Assembly (NCBI RefSeq): GCF_000196235.1
Contig: NC_008541.1
Coordinates: forward strand, 4,588,001 to 4,652,000
DNA: 64,000 nt
Direction of reading: 5' to 3'
Source of the DNA: Arthrobacter sp. FB24
GTDB lineage: Bacteria > Actinomycetota > Actinomycetes > Actinomycetales > Micrococcaceae
Positions within the stretch are counted from its first letter, which is position 1, and every line of letters begins with the position of its first letter. Below the pieces are notes generated by a model. It searched no databases. It saw only the letters and a list, made by a program, of their open reading frames with translations, and was not told the origin of the DNA. Positions 1 to 8,028 of the stretch are shown here, piece after piece. The position numbers and the translations under genes are program-made.

Positions 1-1
1 A

Positions 2-292
2 GACCCGACCACCGCCGTCGTGCTCCTCTCCGTGGTGATGTTCTTCCTCCGCTGGGTCGGCCTGTTCTGGAGCATTCCCTCCATCCTGGGCGGCCGGACC
101 AACGCCGGCGTCCTGGGCGGGGCGATGAACTTCAGCGGCAACATCTCCGGCTTCGTCACCCCCATCGCGGTCGGGCTGATCGTCGGTGCCACCGGCTCCT
201 ACACCTGGGCGCTGCTGTACTTCGTCGGGTCCGCGATCATCATGGGCGTGTCCGTCCTGGTGCTGGACTACAACAAACGCCTCCCTGTCTAA
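2..292 (+). CDS. MFS transporter, C-terminal fragment
   Basis: This is the 3' end of a gene that begins before the window. The open frame runs from base 2 to the TAA at 290-292 and encodes the last 96 residues or so. Three hydrophobic helices are visible. The segment with the GGRTNAG and GAMNFSGNISGF motifs resembles helices 10-12 of the anion:cation symporter branch of the major facilitator superfamily (sugar-acid and carboxylate importers). It runs in the same direction as the hydantoinase cassette that follows, so it is a good candidate for that cassette's importer. The substrate cannot be read from the fragment. Confidence 0.8.
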   Translation, partial: DPTTAVVLLSVVMFFLRWVGLFWSIPSILGGRTNAGVLGGAMNFSGNISGFVTPIAVGLIVGATGSYTWALLYFVGSAIIMGVSVLVLDYNKRLPV

Positions 293-325
293 GCTGGCGG
301 CCCTAAGCTAGGCACCGCAGCACCC

Positions 326-341
326 CTCCCGGCGCCGGGAG
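326..341. promoter_or_regulatory. 16-bp GC palindrome between the MFS gene and the GntR gene
   Basis: The sequence CTCCCGGCGCCGGGAG is a perfect palindrome 34 bases after the transporter stop and 34 bases before the regulator start. It could be a weak terminator without a T tract or an operator for the neighbouring GntR regulator. The sequence does not decide between these. Confidence 0.35.
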
Positions 342-375
342 CGCACCACCCGTCAAGAGACCCGAATGGAGCACC

Positions 376-1059
376 ATGCTTACCGCAGAAGAAACCCAGG
401 ACAAGGAACGCCCCCTCCGCGAGACTGTCCGGGACACGCTCCGCACCAGGATCTTCGAAGGGCACTACGCTCCCGGCACCCGGCTGGTGGAACGCGACCT
501 GGCAGCGGAGTTCAACGTCTCCCGGCTGCCTGTCCGGGAGGCGTTGCGGATGCTGCGCCAGGAAGGGCTCCTCAGCGACCGGGGTGCGCGCGGCGCCGAG
601 GTCAGCTCGCTCAGCCCCAAGGATGTGGAGGACCTCTTCGATGTCCGCCAGTCGCTGGAGGTGCTTGCCTGCCGGCTTGCTGCCGTCCGGGCCACCGGCG
701 AGGACCTTGAATACCTTGCCGGGCTGCTGGACGAGGCCGAACGCTGCCTCGCCATGGGCGCCGTCATGGAGGCCCACCGCGCCAACAGCGAATTCCACGA
801 CGCCATCACCCGGATCGCGGACAACGGCTTCCTCAAGTCCGCCCTGGAACCCCTGCAGGGCCGCATGCACTGGCTGTTCCGGCACGTGAGCGACCTGCCC
901 GAACTGATCCGGGAGCACCGGGAACTCTACGCCGCCATCGCCAGCGGCGACCCGGACCGCGCCGCGGCACAGTCGGCGTCGCACATCGGCAAATACCGCG
1001 AACAGTTCCCCGACGACTTCCAGAAAACCGAACCCGCCCTTCACCGGAAGAAAAAATGA
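376..1059 (+). CDS. GntR-family transcriptional regulator, FCD (FadR-like) type
   Basis: A 227-residue regulator. Residues about 14-75 form a winged helix-turn-helix of the GntR type (TRLVERDLAAEFNVSR, then LPVREALRML). Residues about 84-215 form an all-helical FCD ligand domain. The usual metal-binding histidines are visible at about H141 (FHDAI), H181 (EHREL) and H203 (SHI). GGAG lies just before the ATG. The stop overlaps the start of the racemase-like gene as ATGA, so the two are translationally coupled. The regulator probably controls this cassette in response to a small carboxylate or ureide, but the effector is unknown. Confidence 0.88.
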   Translation: MLTAEETQDKERPLRETVRDTLRTRIFEGHYAPGTRLVERDLAAEFNVSRLPVREALRMLRQEGLLSDRGARGAEVSSLSPKDVEDLFDVRQSLEVLACRLAAVRATGEDLEYLAGLLDEAERCLAMGAVMEAHRANSEFHDAITRIADNGFLKSALEPLQGRMHWLFRHVSDLPELIREHRELYAAIASGDPDRAAAQSASHIGKYREQFPDDFQKTEPALHRKKK

Positions 1060-1895
1060 AACTCCTCGTCATCAACCCCAATATCAGCGACGACGTCACG
1101 GCGCTGATCGAATCGGAGGCCCTGCGCTCCGCCTCGCCGGGCACCGAACTGGTGGTCCGCACCGCGGCCCAAGGTGTCGAATACATCGAAACCCGCTTCG
1201 AGTCCCTGATCGCCGCCGGCGCGGTGGCCGAGGTGATCGCCGAATACACCGCGGGAACCGCCAACGACGGCCCGTCTGTCGGCGCCGACCCCGCGGACCG
1301 CATCGACGCGGCACCCGTCGATGCCGTCGTCGTCGCGGCCTTCGGTGATCCGGGCATGCCCGCCCTGAAGGAGCTCACGGACGTTCCCGTCATCGGGATC
1401 ACCGAAGCCGCGCTGTGCGCCGCAGCCCTGCAGGGGCACCGCTTCTCCATCATCGCCATCTCCGACCGGATCCGGCCCTGGTACCTGGACTGTGTGGAGC
1501 GCTTCGGCCTCGGCGGCCGGCTGGCCTCCATCCGCTCCATCAACGAGGCGCTCAACGGCATCGCCTCCGTGCAGCAGGACTTCAAGGAAACGCTGCTGGC
1601 ACTCAGCCGGCAGGCCGTCGCCGAGGACGGGGCCGACGTCGTCATCCTCGCCGGCGCGCCCCTCGCCGGGCTGGCCCGCGAACTTAGCGGCCAGATCCCG
1701 GTTCCGGTGGTGGACGGCATCTCCGCCGGCATCCGCATGGCGGAGGCCGTCGTCGGACTTCAATCCGGCCCGCACCGCGCGGGAGCCTTCGCGCCGCCGC
1801 CGGTCAAGGCCCGCAAGGGACTCTCCGAAAACCTCGACGCCGCCCTGGCTGCCGCGCAGTCAGCACAGTCAGCACGCACCGCTTCAACGAACTAG
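1056..1895 (+). CDS. Asp/Glu/hydantoin racemase superfamily protein lacking both catalytic cysteines
   Basis: A 279-residue protein. It starts with the superfamily strand LLVINPNIS and carries the FGDPGMP motif (about 96-102) and the C-terminal PVVDGISAGIRMAEA motif. Family members use two cysteines as acid/base pair, one just before FGDPG and one in an LGCAGM-type motif. Here the first position is alanine (VVAAFGDPG, about A95) and the second motif reads VILAGAPLAG. The only cysteines are near residues 121 and 146. It overlaps the regulator by four bases and lies 10 bases before the hydantoinase. A role on hydantoin-type substrates is inferred from context; classical two-cysteine racemisation looks unlikely. 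Confidence 0.82.
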   Translation: MKLLVINPNISDDVTALIESEALRSASPGTELVVRTAAQGVEYIETRFESLIAAGAVAEVIAEYTAGTANDGPSVGADPADRIDAAPVDAVVVAAFGDPGMPALKELTDVPVIGITEAALCAAALQGHRFSIIAISDRIRPWYLDCVERFGLGGRLASIRSINEALNGIASVQQDFKETLLALSRQAVAEDGADVVILAGAPLAGLARELSGQIPVPVVDGISAGIRMAEAVVGLQSGPHRAGAFAPPPVKARKGLSENLDAALAAAQSAQSARTASTN

Positions 1896-1905
1896 GAGGA
1901 CAAAG

Positions 1906-3345
1906 ATGTCCCGCATTCCCGACCTCGTCATCGCCCACGGCACCGTGGTCAACAGCTTCGGCCGCCGGAACGCCCACGTGGTGGTCCGCGACGGCCGCAT
2001 AGAACAGCTCATCGATGCCGCGGAACCCGTCCCCGCCGCTAACCGCACCATCGACGCCACCGGACAGCTGGTGATTCCGGGCGGCGTGGACGGCCACTGC
2101 CACGTGGCCCAGGTGACCGGACGCTTCCGCACCTTGGACGACTACCGCACCACCTCCACCGCGGCACTGTGGGGCGGCACCACCACCATCATCGACTTCG
2201 GCATTCCCCGCGACGCGCAGGAAACCCCGCTGGCGGCCGTCCTGCACAAGAAGGAACTGGCGCTGGAATCCCGCTGCGACGTCGCCCTCCACGGCTCCGT
2301 GGTCAGCTGGGACGAGACCGTGCCCTGGCAGTTGGAGCAGCTCGCCGCCGAGGGGGTGCGTTCAGTAAAGATGTACACCACCAACCGCGGCACCACCATG
2401 GCGGACGGCGACACCATCCTGAAAGTGATGCGAGAGATGGTCCGGCTGGACGGCCTCACCTACATCCACGCCGAACACGACCCCATCATCAGCGACTGCA
2501 CCCGGCAGCACGCCGACGACGGCAGGATCGGCATCGAACACCTGCACCGGACCCGCCCCGAGCTCGCCGAGGAAATCTCGGTCAAGGAAACCCTGGCCAT
2601 GGCCGAGTACACCAAGGCACCGGTGTACTTCGTGCACCAATCCACGCCGGGCGCCGTCGACCTGGTCACCGAGGCACGGGCCCGCGGCCAGGAAGCCTTC
2701 TCCGAGACGTGCCCGCACTACCTCACCCTCGATGACACGGTGTACGGCTCCGCTTTCCCCGAATGGTACGCCTGCTGCCCGCCCATGCGCAGCCCCGAAA
2801 CCGTTGCCGCGCTCAAGGAGCGGCTGGCCGACGGCGCCATCCACACGGTTTCCTCGGACCACTCCTGCTACGACCTCTCCCAGAAGCGCGAGCGCACCGA
2901 TGACATCCGCGCCATGCCGCACGGCCTGCCTGGCGTCGAAACCCGGATGCCCGTCACCTTTACGGCCATGGCGTCCGCGGGCTCGTCAGTGGAGGACTTT
3001 GTGGAGGTCTTCGCCGCCGGCCCCGCCCGCATCAACGCGGTCCCCGGCAAGGGAACCATCGCCGAGGGCTTCGACGCCGACCTGGTGATCTTCGATCCTG
3101 CCGAGGAACGGACGGTGGACGGCGGTGCGCTGCACATGGGCACTGATTTCTCACCGTTCGACGGCCGCACGCTGACCGGCTGGCCCGCCGTCGTGGTTTC
3201 CGCGGGAAGGGTGGTGCTCGACGGCGCCGGCTTCCATGACCCCGGAGCTGTGGGACGTTTCGTGGCCCGGAACGGCTTCCGCGAACACCTCTCGTCCACC
3301 ACGGCGTCCGCCGCCACTCCCGCGACCCTCTCCGCAGCTAAGTAG
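1906..3345 (+). CDS. D-hydantoinase / dihydropyrimidinase-type amidohydrolase
   Basis: A 479-residue cyclic amidohydrolase that should open hydantoin, dihydropyrimidine or related cyclic imide rings in the cytoplasm. The binuclear metal site is complete: H64 and H66 (DGHCH), the carboxylated lysine K155 (SVKMYTTNRG), H188 (YIHAEHD), H244 (FVHQST) and D318 (SSDHS). ETCPHYL matches the family. The ATG at 1906 was chosen because AGGAGG lies 8 bases upstream; the frame stays open further upstream, but that part lies inside the racemase-like gene. No N-carbamoyl amino acid hydrolase follows. The substrate is unknown; the neighbours suggest a 5-substituted hydantoin or barbiturate-like compound. 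Confidence 0.88.
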   Translation: MSRIPDLVIAHGTVVNSFGRRNAHVVVRDGRIEQLIDAAEPVPAANRTIDATGQLVIPGGVDGHCHVAQVTGRFRTLDDYRTTSTAALWGGTTTIIDFGIPRDAQETPLAAVLHKKELALESRCDVALHGSVVSWDETVPWQLEQLAAEGVRSVKMYTTNRGTTMADGDTILKVMREMVRLDGLTYIHAEHDPIISDCTRQHADDGRIGIEHLHRTRPELAEEISVKETLAMAEYTKAPVYFVHQSTPGAVDLVTEARARGQEAFSETCPHYLTLDDTVYGSAFPEWYACCPPMRSPETVAALKERLADGAIHTVSSDHSCYDLSQKRERTDDIRAMPHGLPGVETRMPVTFTAMASAGSSVEDFVEVFAAGPARINAVPGKGTIAEGFDADLVIFDPAEERTVDGGALHMGTDFSPFDGRTLTGWPAVVVSAGRVVLDGAGFHDPGAVGRFVARNGFREHLSSTTASAATPATLSAAK

Positions 3346-3353
3346 GAGCAGCC

Positions 3354-4082
3354 ATGCCTTCCGAAGCACGCAAGACCCGCATCGGCATGATCGTGCCGTC
3401 CTCCAACACCTGCCTGGAGCCGCAGAGCTACCGCATCCTGGGCGACCGGGACGACGTCACCATCCACTTCACCAGGATCCCCGTTACCCGCATCGCGCTG
3501 GACGATTCCTCGGACAGGCAGTTCGACCCCGCTGTCATGAGGGCCGCCGCCGAGCTGCTGGCGACGGCGGACGCGGACGTCATCGCCTGGAACGGCACGT
3601 CAGGCTCCTGGCTCGGCGCCGACCACGACCGCGAACTGGTCGGTGAGATCGTCGACGCGACGGGCATCCCGGCCACCACGTCCACGCTCGCCTACCTGGC
3701 GGCTTTCGAATCCTTCGGCACGGAGCGGATCGGGCTCTTCACGCCTTATACGGCGGACGTCAACCACGCGATCATGGCTTCCTACGAGCGGGACGGCATC
3801 AAGACCATCGGCCATCGGGCCCTCGGGCTGAGCGACAACGAGTCGTTCGCCCGGGTCACGGAGGACGAGATGCGGCCGGGGTCGCTGGAGCTCGCGGCGG
3901 CACGGCCGGACGCCCTGATCTACCTTTGCACCAACCTGTACGGCGCCAACATCGCGGCGGAAATGGAGGCAGAAACCGGCGTACCGGTGCTGGACTCCGT
4001 GGCCGTGACCCTGTGGCAGTGCCTCAAACTTGCCGGGTCCCCCTTGCTCGCACCGAGGTGGGGCAGGCTGCTCGCAGACTGA
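3354..4082 (+). CDS. Arylmalonate decarboxylase / maleate cis-trans isomerase-like protein
   Basis: A 242-residue member of the Asp/Glu racemase superfamily, related to maleate isomerase and arylmalonate decarboxylase. N-terminal PSSNT binds the substrate carboxylate in the family. The GTS motif at residues 81-83 sits where maleate isomerase has its first cysteine, and the second catalytic cysteine is present at about C192 (YLCTNLYG). One cysteine plus a GTS oxyanion-type motif is the arylmalonate-decarboxylase arrangement. It starts 8 bases after the hydantoinase stop, whose TAG forms part of its ribosome site (TAGGAGCAGCC). It probably acts on the product of the hydantoinase, but the substrate is unproven. 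Confidence 0.8.
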   Translation: MPSEARKTRIGMIVPSSNTCLEPQSYRILGDRDDVTIHFTRIPVTRIALDDSSDRQFDPAVMRAAAELLATADADVIAWNGTSGSWLGADHDRELVGEIVDATGIPATTSTLAYLAAFESFGTERIGLFTPYTADVNHAIMASYERDGIKTIGHRALGLSDNESFARVTEDEMRPGSLELAAARPDALIYLCTNLYGANIAAEMEAETGVPVLDSVAVTLWQCLKLAGSPLLAPRWGRLLAD

Positions 4083-4101
4083 TCCAGCCCAGGCAAGAAC
4101 C

Positions 4102-4132
4102 GACGGCGGCCCACTGGGAGCGGGCCGCCGTC
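4102..4132. terminator. Bidirectional terminator hairpin
   Basis: A perfect 11-bp stem (GACGGCGGCCC with GGGCCGCCGTC) and a 9-base loop lie between two convergent genes, so the hairpin can serve both. There is no T tract, as is common in GC-rich actinobacteria. Confidence 0.65.
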
Positions 4133-4163
4133 GAACCCTCTTGAGTCTGCTGCGCGCTGCCAT

Positions 4164-5150
4164 CTAGGCGGCAGCGGGCGCGTTCATCCTGACCGTCAGT
4201 GCGCCGGGAAGCATGGTCATGCGGACGTGCTTGCCGTCTCCTTCATGGTCGCCGTCGAGCTGGTAATCATCGGCGTGTTCAAGGGTGATCTCCACGTCCT
4301 TGCCCTGGAAGTACTCCACGGACGTGTCCTTGCCTTTGCCCTTGCCGATCATGCCGGCCACAACGGAGAACCAGCCGAGCTTGCCCCGGGGCGCCAGGAC
4401 CACGACATCCAGCAGGCCGTCATCCACCTTCGCGTCGGGGAAGATTTCCAGTCCGCCCTGAACTTTGCCGCAGTTCCCCACCATGACGCTGCGGACACGG
4501 CGATGGACCACTGATTTGCCGTCGATGACAATGCTCGCCTTCACCGGTTTGCCGGGAAGGTTCCTGATGCCCGCATCAACGTAGGCCAGCCAGCCCACCT
4601 TGTCCTTCAGGTCCTCATTCGTGTCCGCCATGATGGTGGCGTCGTAACCCACGCCAGCCATCACCAGGAAGTGCTGCTCCTTGTCCGGATCGCTCCGGAC
4701 GGCACGGACCACGTCGATCTTGCGGTCCTCGCCCGTCAGGGCACCGGCCATGGCGCCTTCAATATCGGTGACGTCCATGCCGAGGTTGCGGGCCAGCAGG
4801 TTTCCCGTGCCCAGCGGCAGCAGCCCCATGGGCGTGGAAGTGCCGGAGAGGACCTCTGCCACGCACCGAACGGTGCCGTCGCCGCCGGCGGCAATCACGA
4901 CGTCGGCCCCGCGGCTCAGCGCTTCCTTCGCCTGTCCGACGCCGGGGTCCTCCTTGCTGGTTTCGATCCACATGGGCTCATCCCAGCCCGCATCTGCACA
5001 GTGCTTGGCCATCATGCCGCGAATATCGAAGTCCACCGGTTTGGCCGGATTGATGATCACGGCGGCGCGCTTGGGACCGGTGCCGGCCTGCGGCGCGGCG
5101 CTGCCTTCCGGAGTGTTCGTGTTCTCCGGCTCATTATTGTGCTGGGTCAT
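4164..5150 (-). CDS. Diacylglycerol / lipid kinase family protein
   Basis: A 328-residue protein with the DAGK catalytic fold. GGDGT is at residues 89-93 and PLGTGNLLARN at about 112-122; together they form the nucleotide-binding signature of this family (lipid kinases such as DgkB and YegS). A C-terminal beta-sandwich domain follows (GKVQGGLEIFPDAKVDDGLLDV). The frame extends upstream to a GTG at 5186, but the ATG at 5150 has AAGGA six bases before it and is preferred. The first 25 residues are polar and likely disordered. It probably phosphorylates a membrane lipid; sphingosine- or diacylglycerol-type substrates cannot be told apart here. Confidence 0.85.
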   Translation of the reverse strand: MTQHNNEPENTNTPEGSAAPQAGTGPKRAAVIINPAKPVDFDIRGMMAKHCADAGWDEPMWIETSKEDPGVGQAKEALSRGADVVIAAGGDGTVRCVAEVLSGTSTPMGLLPLGTGNLLARNLGMDVTDIEGAMAGALTGEDRKIDVVRAVRSDPDKEQHFLVMAGVGYDATIMADTNEDLKDKVGWLAYVDAGIRNLPGKPVKASIVIDGKSVVHRRVRSVMVGNCGKVQGGLEIFPDAKVDDGLLDVVVLAPRGKLGWFSVVAGMIGKGKGKDTSVEYFQGKDVEITLEHADDYQLDGDHEGDGKHVRMTMLPGALTVRMNAPAAA

Positions 5151-5260
5151 GGCATCCTTCACGGGCAAATGGTCGGGGGTTCTCACTAAACTGAAGCGTA
5201 ACTGAAAACAGGGTCTTACTGCCTTGCCGCAACCCGGACCTGACGCCTAGGCTCAGCACC

Positions 5261-5722
5261 ATGAACACCTCTGGGCCGGGGCCGGAAATAACAGAACTCA
5301 CCGTCCGTGAATGCTGGCGGCACCTTCGCTCAGCGTCAGTGGGACGGCTGGCGGTCATCAGCCATGCTGCCCCGGAGATCTTTCCGGTGAACTACCTGCC
5401 GGACGAGGGCACCATAATTTTCCGGACCGGTCCCGGGACGAAGCTCGACGCTGTGCTCGCCGGGGAGCCGGTGGTTCTTGAAGCCGACGGGCTGAACGTC
5501 TACGGGACCATCGCGTGGAGCGTGGTGGTCAAGGGGGTCGCCGAGGCCGTGCAGCCGGGCGAGGACGCTCCTGACGAGACTCCGTCGCCGTGGCAGGAGG
5601 GTGCCAAGGACGTCCTGGTCCGGATCACGCCCAGCGAACTGACCGGGCGCCGGTTTGTCATCGGTCCGCCCACCAAATGGTGGCCGCCCCTGGAGCCGAT
5701 CACGCCGGGAAAGAAGGAATGA
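5261..5722 (+). CDS. Pyridoxamine 5'-phosphate oxidase-like flavin-binding split-barrel protein
   Basis: A 153-residue protein with the fold of small FMN- or F420-binding proteins. It shows the typical start ECWRHLRSASVGRLAVI, then PEIFPVNYLPDEGTIIFRTGPGTKLDAV, then the strand VLEADGLNVYGTIAWSVVVKGVAEAV. These proteins often act as flavin or haem-related reductases or as stress proteins. It stands alone, divergent from the lipid kinase gene, and the substrate cannot be predicted. Confidence 0.8.
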   Translation: MNTSGPGPEITELTVRECWRHLRSASVGRLAVISHAAPEIFPVNYLPDEGTIIFRTGPGTKLDAVLAGEPVVLEADGLNVYGTIAWSVVVKGVAEAVQPGEDAPDETPSPWQEGAKDVLVRITPSELTGRRFVIGPPTKWWPPLEPITPGKKE

Positions 5723-5732
5723 GCCACACGGG

Positions 5733-6557
5733 CTAGTGCTTGGCTGAAAGGTCCGCGGAAATCAGCCGGGCCGTCTCCACAGTTTCCTTCCGCACCATCT
5801 CCAGGTAGGCCTTGGGATCCGGTTTGGCGGCCACCGACTGGGCCTGCAGCGACACGTTGATCGCCGCCACCACCTTCGTCGGGCCGTGGTACACCGGCGC
5901 CGCTATGGACATCAGGCCAAGTTCGAGTTCCTGGTCCAGCAGGCACCAGCCCTGCGCGCGGACCGCGTCCAGGGCAGCCACAAGGTCCTTCGTGGTGCCG
6001 ATGGCCCGGGGAGTGAGCGGCCTGATCTCAGCCTCCGCGAGGTACTGCTTCAATGCGGCCGGCGGCAGCGCCGCGAGCAGCACGCGGCCCATGGAGGTGG
6101 CGTAGGCCGGGAAGCGGGTTCCCACCGTGATGCCCACGTTCATGATCCGGCGGGTGGTGACCCGCGCGATGTAGGCGATGTCCTTGCCGTCCAGGACAGC
6201 GGCCGACGTCGACTCCCCCAGCCGCAGCGAAAGCTCCTCAAGGTGCGGCTGGGCAAGCTGGGGCAGCGACAGCCCGGACAGGTAGGCGTAGCCGAGCTGC
6301 AGCACCTGCGCGGTGAGGGCGAACGTCTTCCCGTCCGTGCGCACGTACCCCAGTTCCACGAGGGTGTGCAGGAAGCGGCGTGCAGTGGCCCGGGTCAGGT
6401 CCGTCCGTGCAGCAACTTCGGTGAGCGTCATCACCGGGTGGTCGGTGTCGAAAGCGCGGATCACCGCCAGCCCGCGGGCCAGCGATTGAACGTATTGGTC
6501 ACTGGCCTGGGGCGCAGAGGAAGGCCTGGGCGCGGTCTCGGCTGCTGCGTCGGTCAT
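5733..6557 (-). CDS. pcaR: IclR-family regulator of the beta-ketoadipate pathway (PcaR-like)
   Basis: A 274-residue regulator. A winged helix-turn-helix sits at about 44-72 (TLTEVAARTDLTRATARRFL) and is followed by the IclR effector domain (SLRLGESTSAAVLDG, ATSMGRVLLAAL, DQELELGLMSIAAPV). A TTG nine bases upstream would add three residues, but the ATG at 6557 has AGGA at the right distance. It lies directly downstream of pcaJ on the same strand, separated by a 65-base inverted repeat. PcaR-type IclR proteins activate pca operons when beta-ketoadipate or protocatechuate is present. The pca link rests on position and family. Confidence 0.8.
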   Translation of the reverse strand: MTDAAAETAPRPSSAPQASDQYVQSLARGLAVIRAFDTDHPVMTLTEVAARTDLTRATARRFLHTLVELGYVRTDGKTFALTAQVLQLGYAYLSGLSLPQLAQPHLEELSLRLGESTSAAVLDGKDIAYIARVTTRRIMNVGITVGTRFPAYATSMGRVLLAALPPAALKQYLAEAEIRPLTPRAIGTTKDLVAALDAVRAQGWCLLDQELELGLMSIAAPVYHGPTKVVAAINVSLQAQSVAAKPDPKAYLEMVRKETVETARLISADLSAKH

Positions 6558-6593
6558 GGTTACCAATCCTATTAGCCGCCGTCGTCTCCCCTG

Positions 6594-6658
6594 AGCGCGA
6601 ACCGGCAGCTAATGACTCCAAATCGGGGATTTGGCGTCATCTTCTGCCGGTTCGCGCT
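6594..6658. repeat. 65-base inverted repeat between pcaJ and pcaR
   Basis: Two 31-base arms (6594-6624 and 6628-6658) pair with four mismatches. The outer 15 bases AGCGCGAACCGGCAG pair perfectly with CTGCCGGTTCGCGCT at the other end, and the inner ATGACTCCAAATC pairs with GATTTGGCGTCAT. It begins 10 bases after the pcaJ stop, reading in the direction of transcription, and may terminate or insulate the pca operon. Its length and symmetry also fit a dispersed palindromic element. Confidence 0.75.
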
Positions 6659-6667
6659 GTGGTGAGG

Positions 6668-7363
6668 TTAGCGTTCGACGGCGGGGGCTGCCGTGAGGGG
6701 GACGGGCACCAGGGCCTGGAGCTCCTCGAGGGTGCAGCCGAACGTTTCGCGGACCTGGACGCCGTCCGGGCCCGTGAGGAACACGGCCTTGTCCGTGTAC
6801 ACGCGGGTCACGCAGCCCACGCCGGTGAGCGGGTAGGTGCAGGCCTCCACGATCTTGGACGCACCGTCGCGGGTCAGCAGCGTCATCATCACAAAGACGT
6901 CCTTGGCCCCGGTGGCAAGGTCCATGGCGCCGCCCACCGCGGGGATGGCGTCCGGCGCGCCGGTGTGCCAGTTGGCGAGGTCACCGGTGGCTGAGACCTG
7001 GAACGCGCCGAGGACGCAGATGTCCAGGTGGCCGCCGCGCATGATCGCGAACGAGTCGGCGTGGTGGAAGTAGGACGCCCCCGGCAGCTCGGTCACGGGG
7101 ATCTTGCCGGCGTTGATGAGGTCTTCATCAATCTCATCGCCCTTGGCTTCCGGGCCCATGCCCAGCATCCCGTTCTCGGTGTGGAGCGTGATGTTCTGCT
7201 CCGGTTCGAGGTAGTTGGAGACCAATGTGGGCTGGCCGATACCGAGGTTCACGAAAGAGCCGGGCTTGATGTCCTTCGCCACCAGCCGGGCGAGGTCGTC
7301 GCGGCCCAGGGGCTGGTCGCTGCTCTGGATCGAGCCGGTCTCGCGGCTTGTCTGTGCGCTCAT
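6668..7363 (-). CDS. pcaJ: 3-oxoadipate CoA-transferase, beta subunit
   Basis: A 231-residue subunit B of a family I CoA-transferase. It pairs with the alpha subunit encoded one base upstream to transfer CoA from succinyl-CoA to beta-ketoadipate. The catalytic glutamate is visible in LHTENGMLGMGP (residues about 60-71). NLGIGQPTLVSNYL and GAFQVSATGDLANW are family signatures. The length is normal for the family. It is the last gene of the pca run before the inverted repeat. Confidence 0.92.
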   Translation of the reverse strand: MSAQTSRETGSIQSSDQPLGRDDLARLVAKDIKPGSFVNLGIGQPTLVSNYLEPEQNITLHTENGMLGMGPEAKGDEIDEDLINAGKIPVTELPGASYFHHADSFAIMRGGHLDICVLGAFQVSATGDLANWHTGAPDAIPAVGGAMDLATGAKDVFVMMTLLTRDGASKIVEACTYPLTGVGCVTRVYTDKAVFLTGPDGVQVRETFGCTLEELQALVPVPLTAAPAVER

Positions 7364-7364
7364 G

Positions 7365-8024
7365 TCAGGCCACCTTCACAATGCTGTTGACGTAGATGCC
7401 AGGGGTCACGACGTTCTCCGGGTCGAGTCCGCCGGTGGGCACAATCTCGGAGACCTGGACAATGGTGTGCTTCGCGGCGGCGGCCATGATCGGGCCGAAG
7501 TTCCGGGCGGTCTTGCGGTACACCAGGTTTCCGACGCCGTCCGCCTTGAGCGCCTTGATGAGCGCCACGTCGGCGTGGATGGGGGTCTCGAAGACCTGGC
7601 CGCGGCCGTCAAGGATGCGGGTTTCCTTGCCCTCGGCCAGCATGGTTCCGTAGCCGGTGGGCGTGAAGAAGCCGCCGATGCCGGCGCCGGCGGCCCGGAT
7701 GCGCTCGGCCAGGTTGCCCTGCGGGACGAGTTCCAGTTCGATCTCGCCGGCCTTGTACTTGGCATCGAAGTGCCAGGAGTCGGACTGCCGCGGGAAGGAG
7801 CAGATCATCTTCTTCACCCGGCCTTCCTTGATGAGCAGGGCGAGGCCCTGGTCGCCCTGGCCGGCATTGTTGTTCACCACGGTAAGCTCGCGGGCGCCGC
7901 AGTCCAGCAGCGCGTCGATCAGTTCGAACGGCTGGCCGGCGTTGCCGAAGCCGCCGATCATCACGGTGGACCCGTCCTTGATGCCGGCGACGGCCTCGCC
8001 GACAGTGTCAATAAAATTCAGCAT
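7365..8024 (-). CDS. pcaI: 3-oxoadipate CoA-transferase, alpha subunit
   Basis: A 219-residue subunit A of the CoA-transferase that forms beta-ketoadipyl-CoA. The CoA-binding glycine motif STVMIGGFGNAGQP and the GFFTPTGYGTMLAEGKE segment are characteristic. The frame is open for 50 codons further upstream inside pcaF, but the ATG at 8024 gives the standard N-terminus (MLNFIDTVGEAVAGIKDG) and lies 4 bases after the pcaF stop. Confidence 0.92.
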   Translation of the reverse strand: MLNFIDTVGEAVAGIKDGSTVMIGGFGNAGQPFELIDALLDCGARELTVVNNNAGQGDQGLALLIKEGRVKKMICSFPRQSDSWHFDAKYKAGEIELELVPQGNLAERIRAAGAGIGGFFTPTGYGTMLAEGKETRILDGRGQVFETPIHADVALIKALKADGVGNLVYRKTARNFGPIMAAAAKHTIVQVSEIVPTGGLDPENVVTPGIYVNSIVKVA

Positions 8025-8028
8025 GTTC

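Noticed and set aside
1492..1905. Extended N-terminus of the hydantoinase
   Set aside because: The frame is open, but this part overlaps the racemase-like gene completely. The ATG at 1906 has a strong AGGAGG and gives the normal family start.
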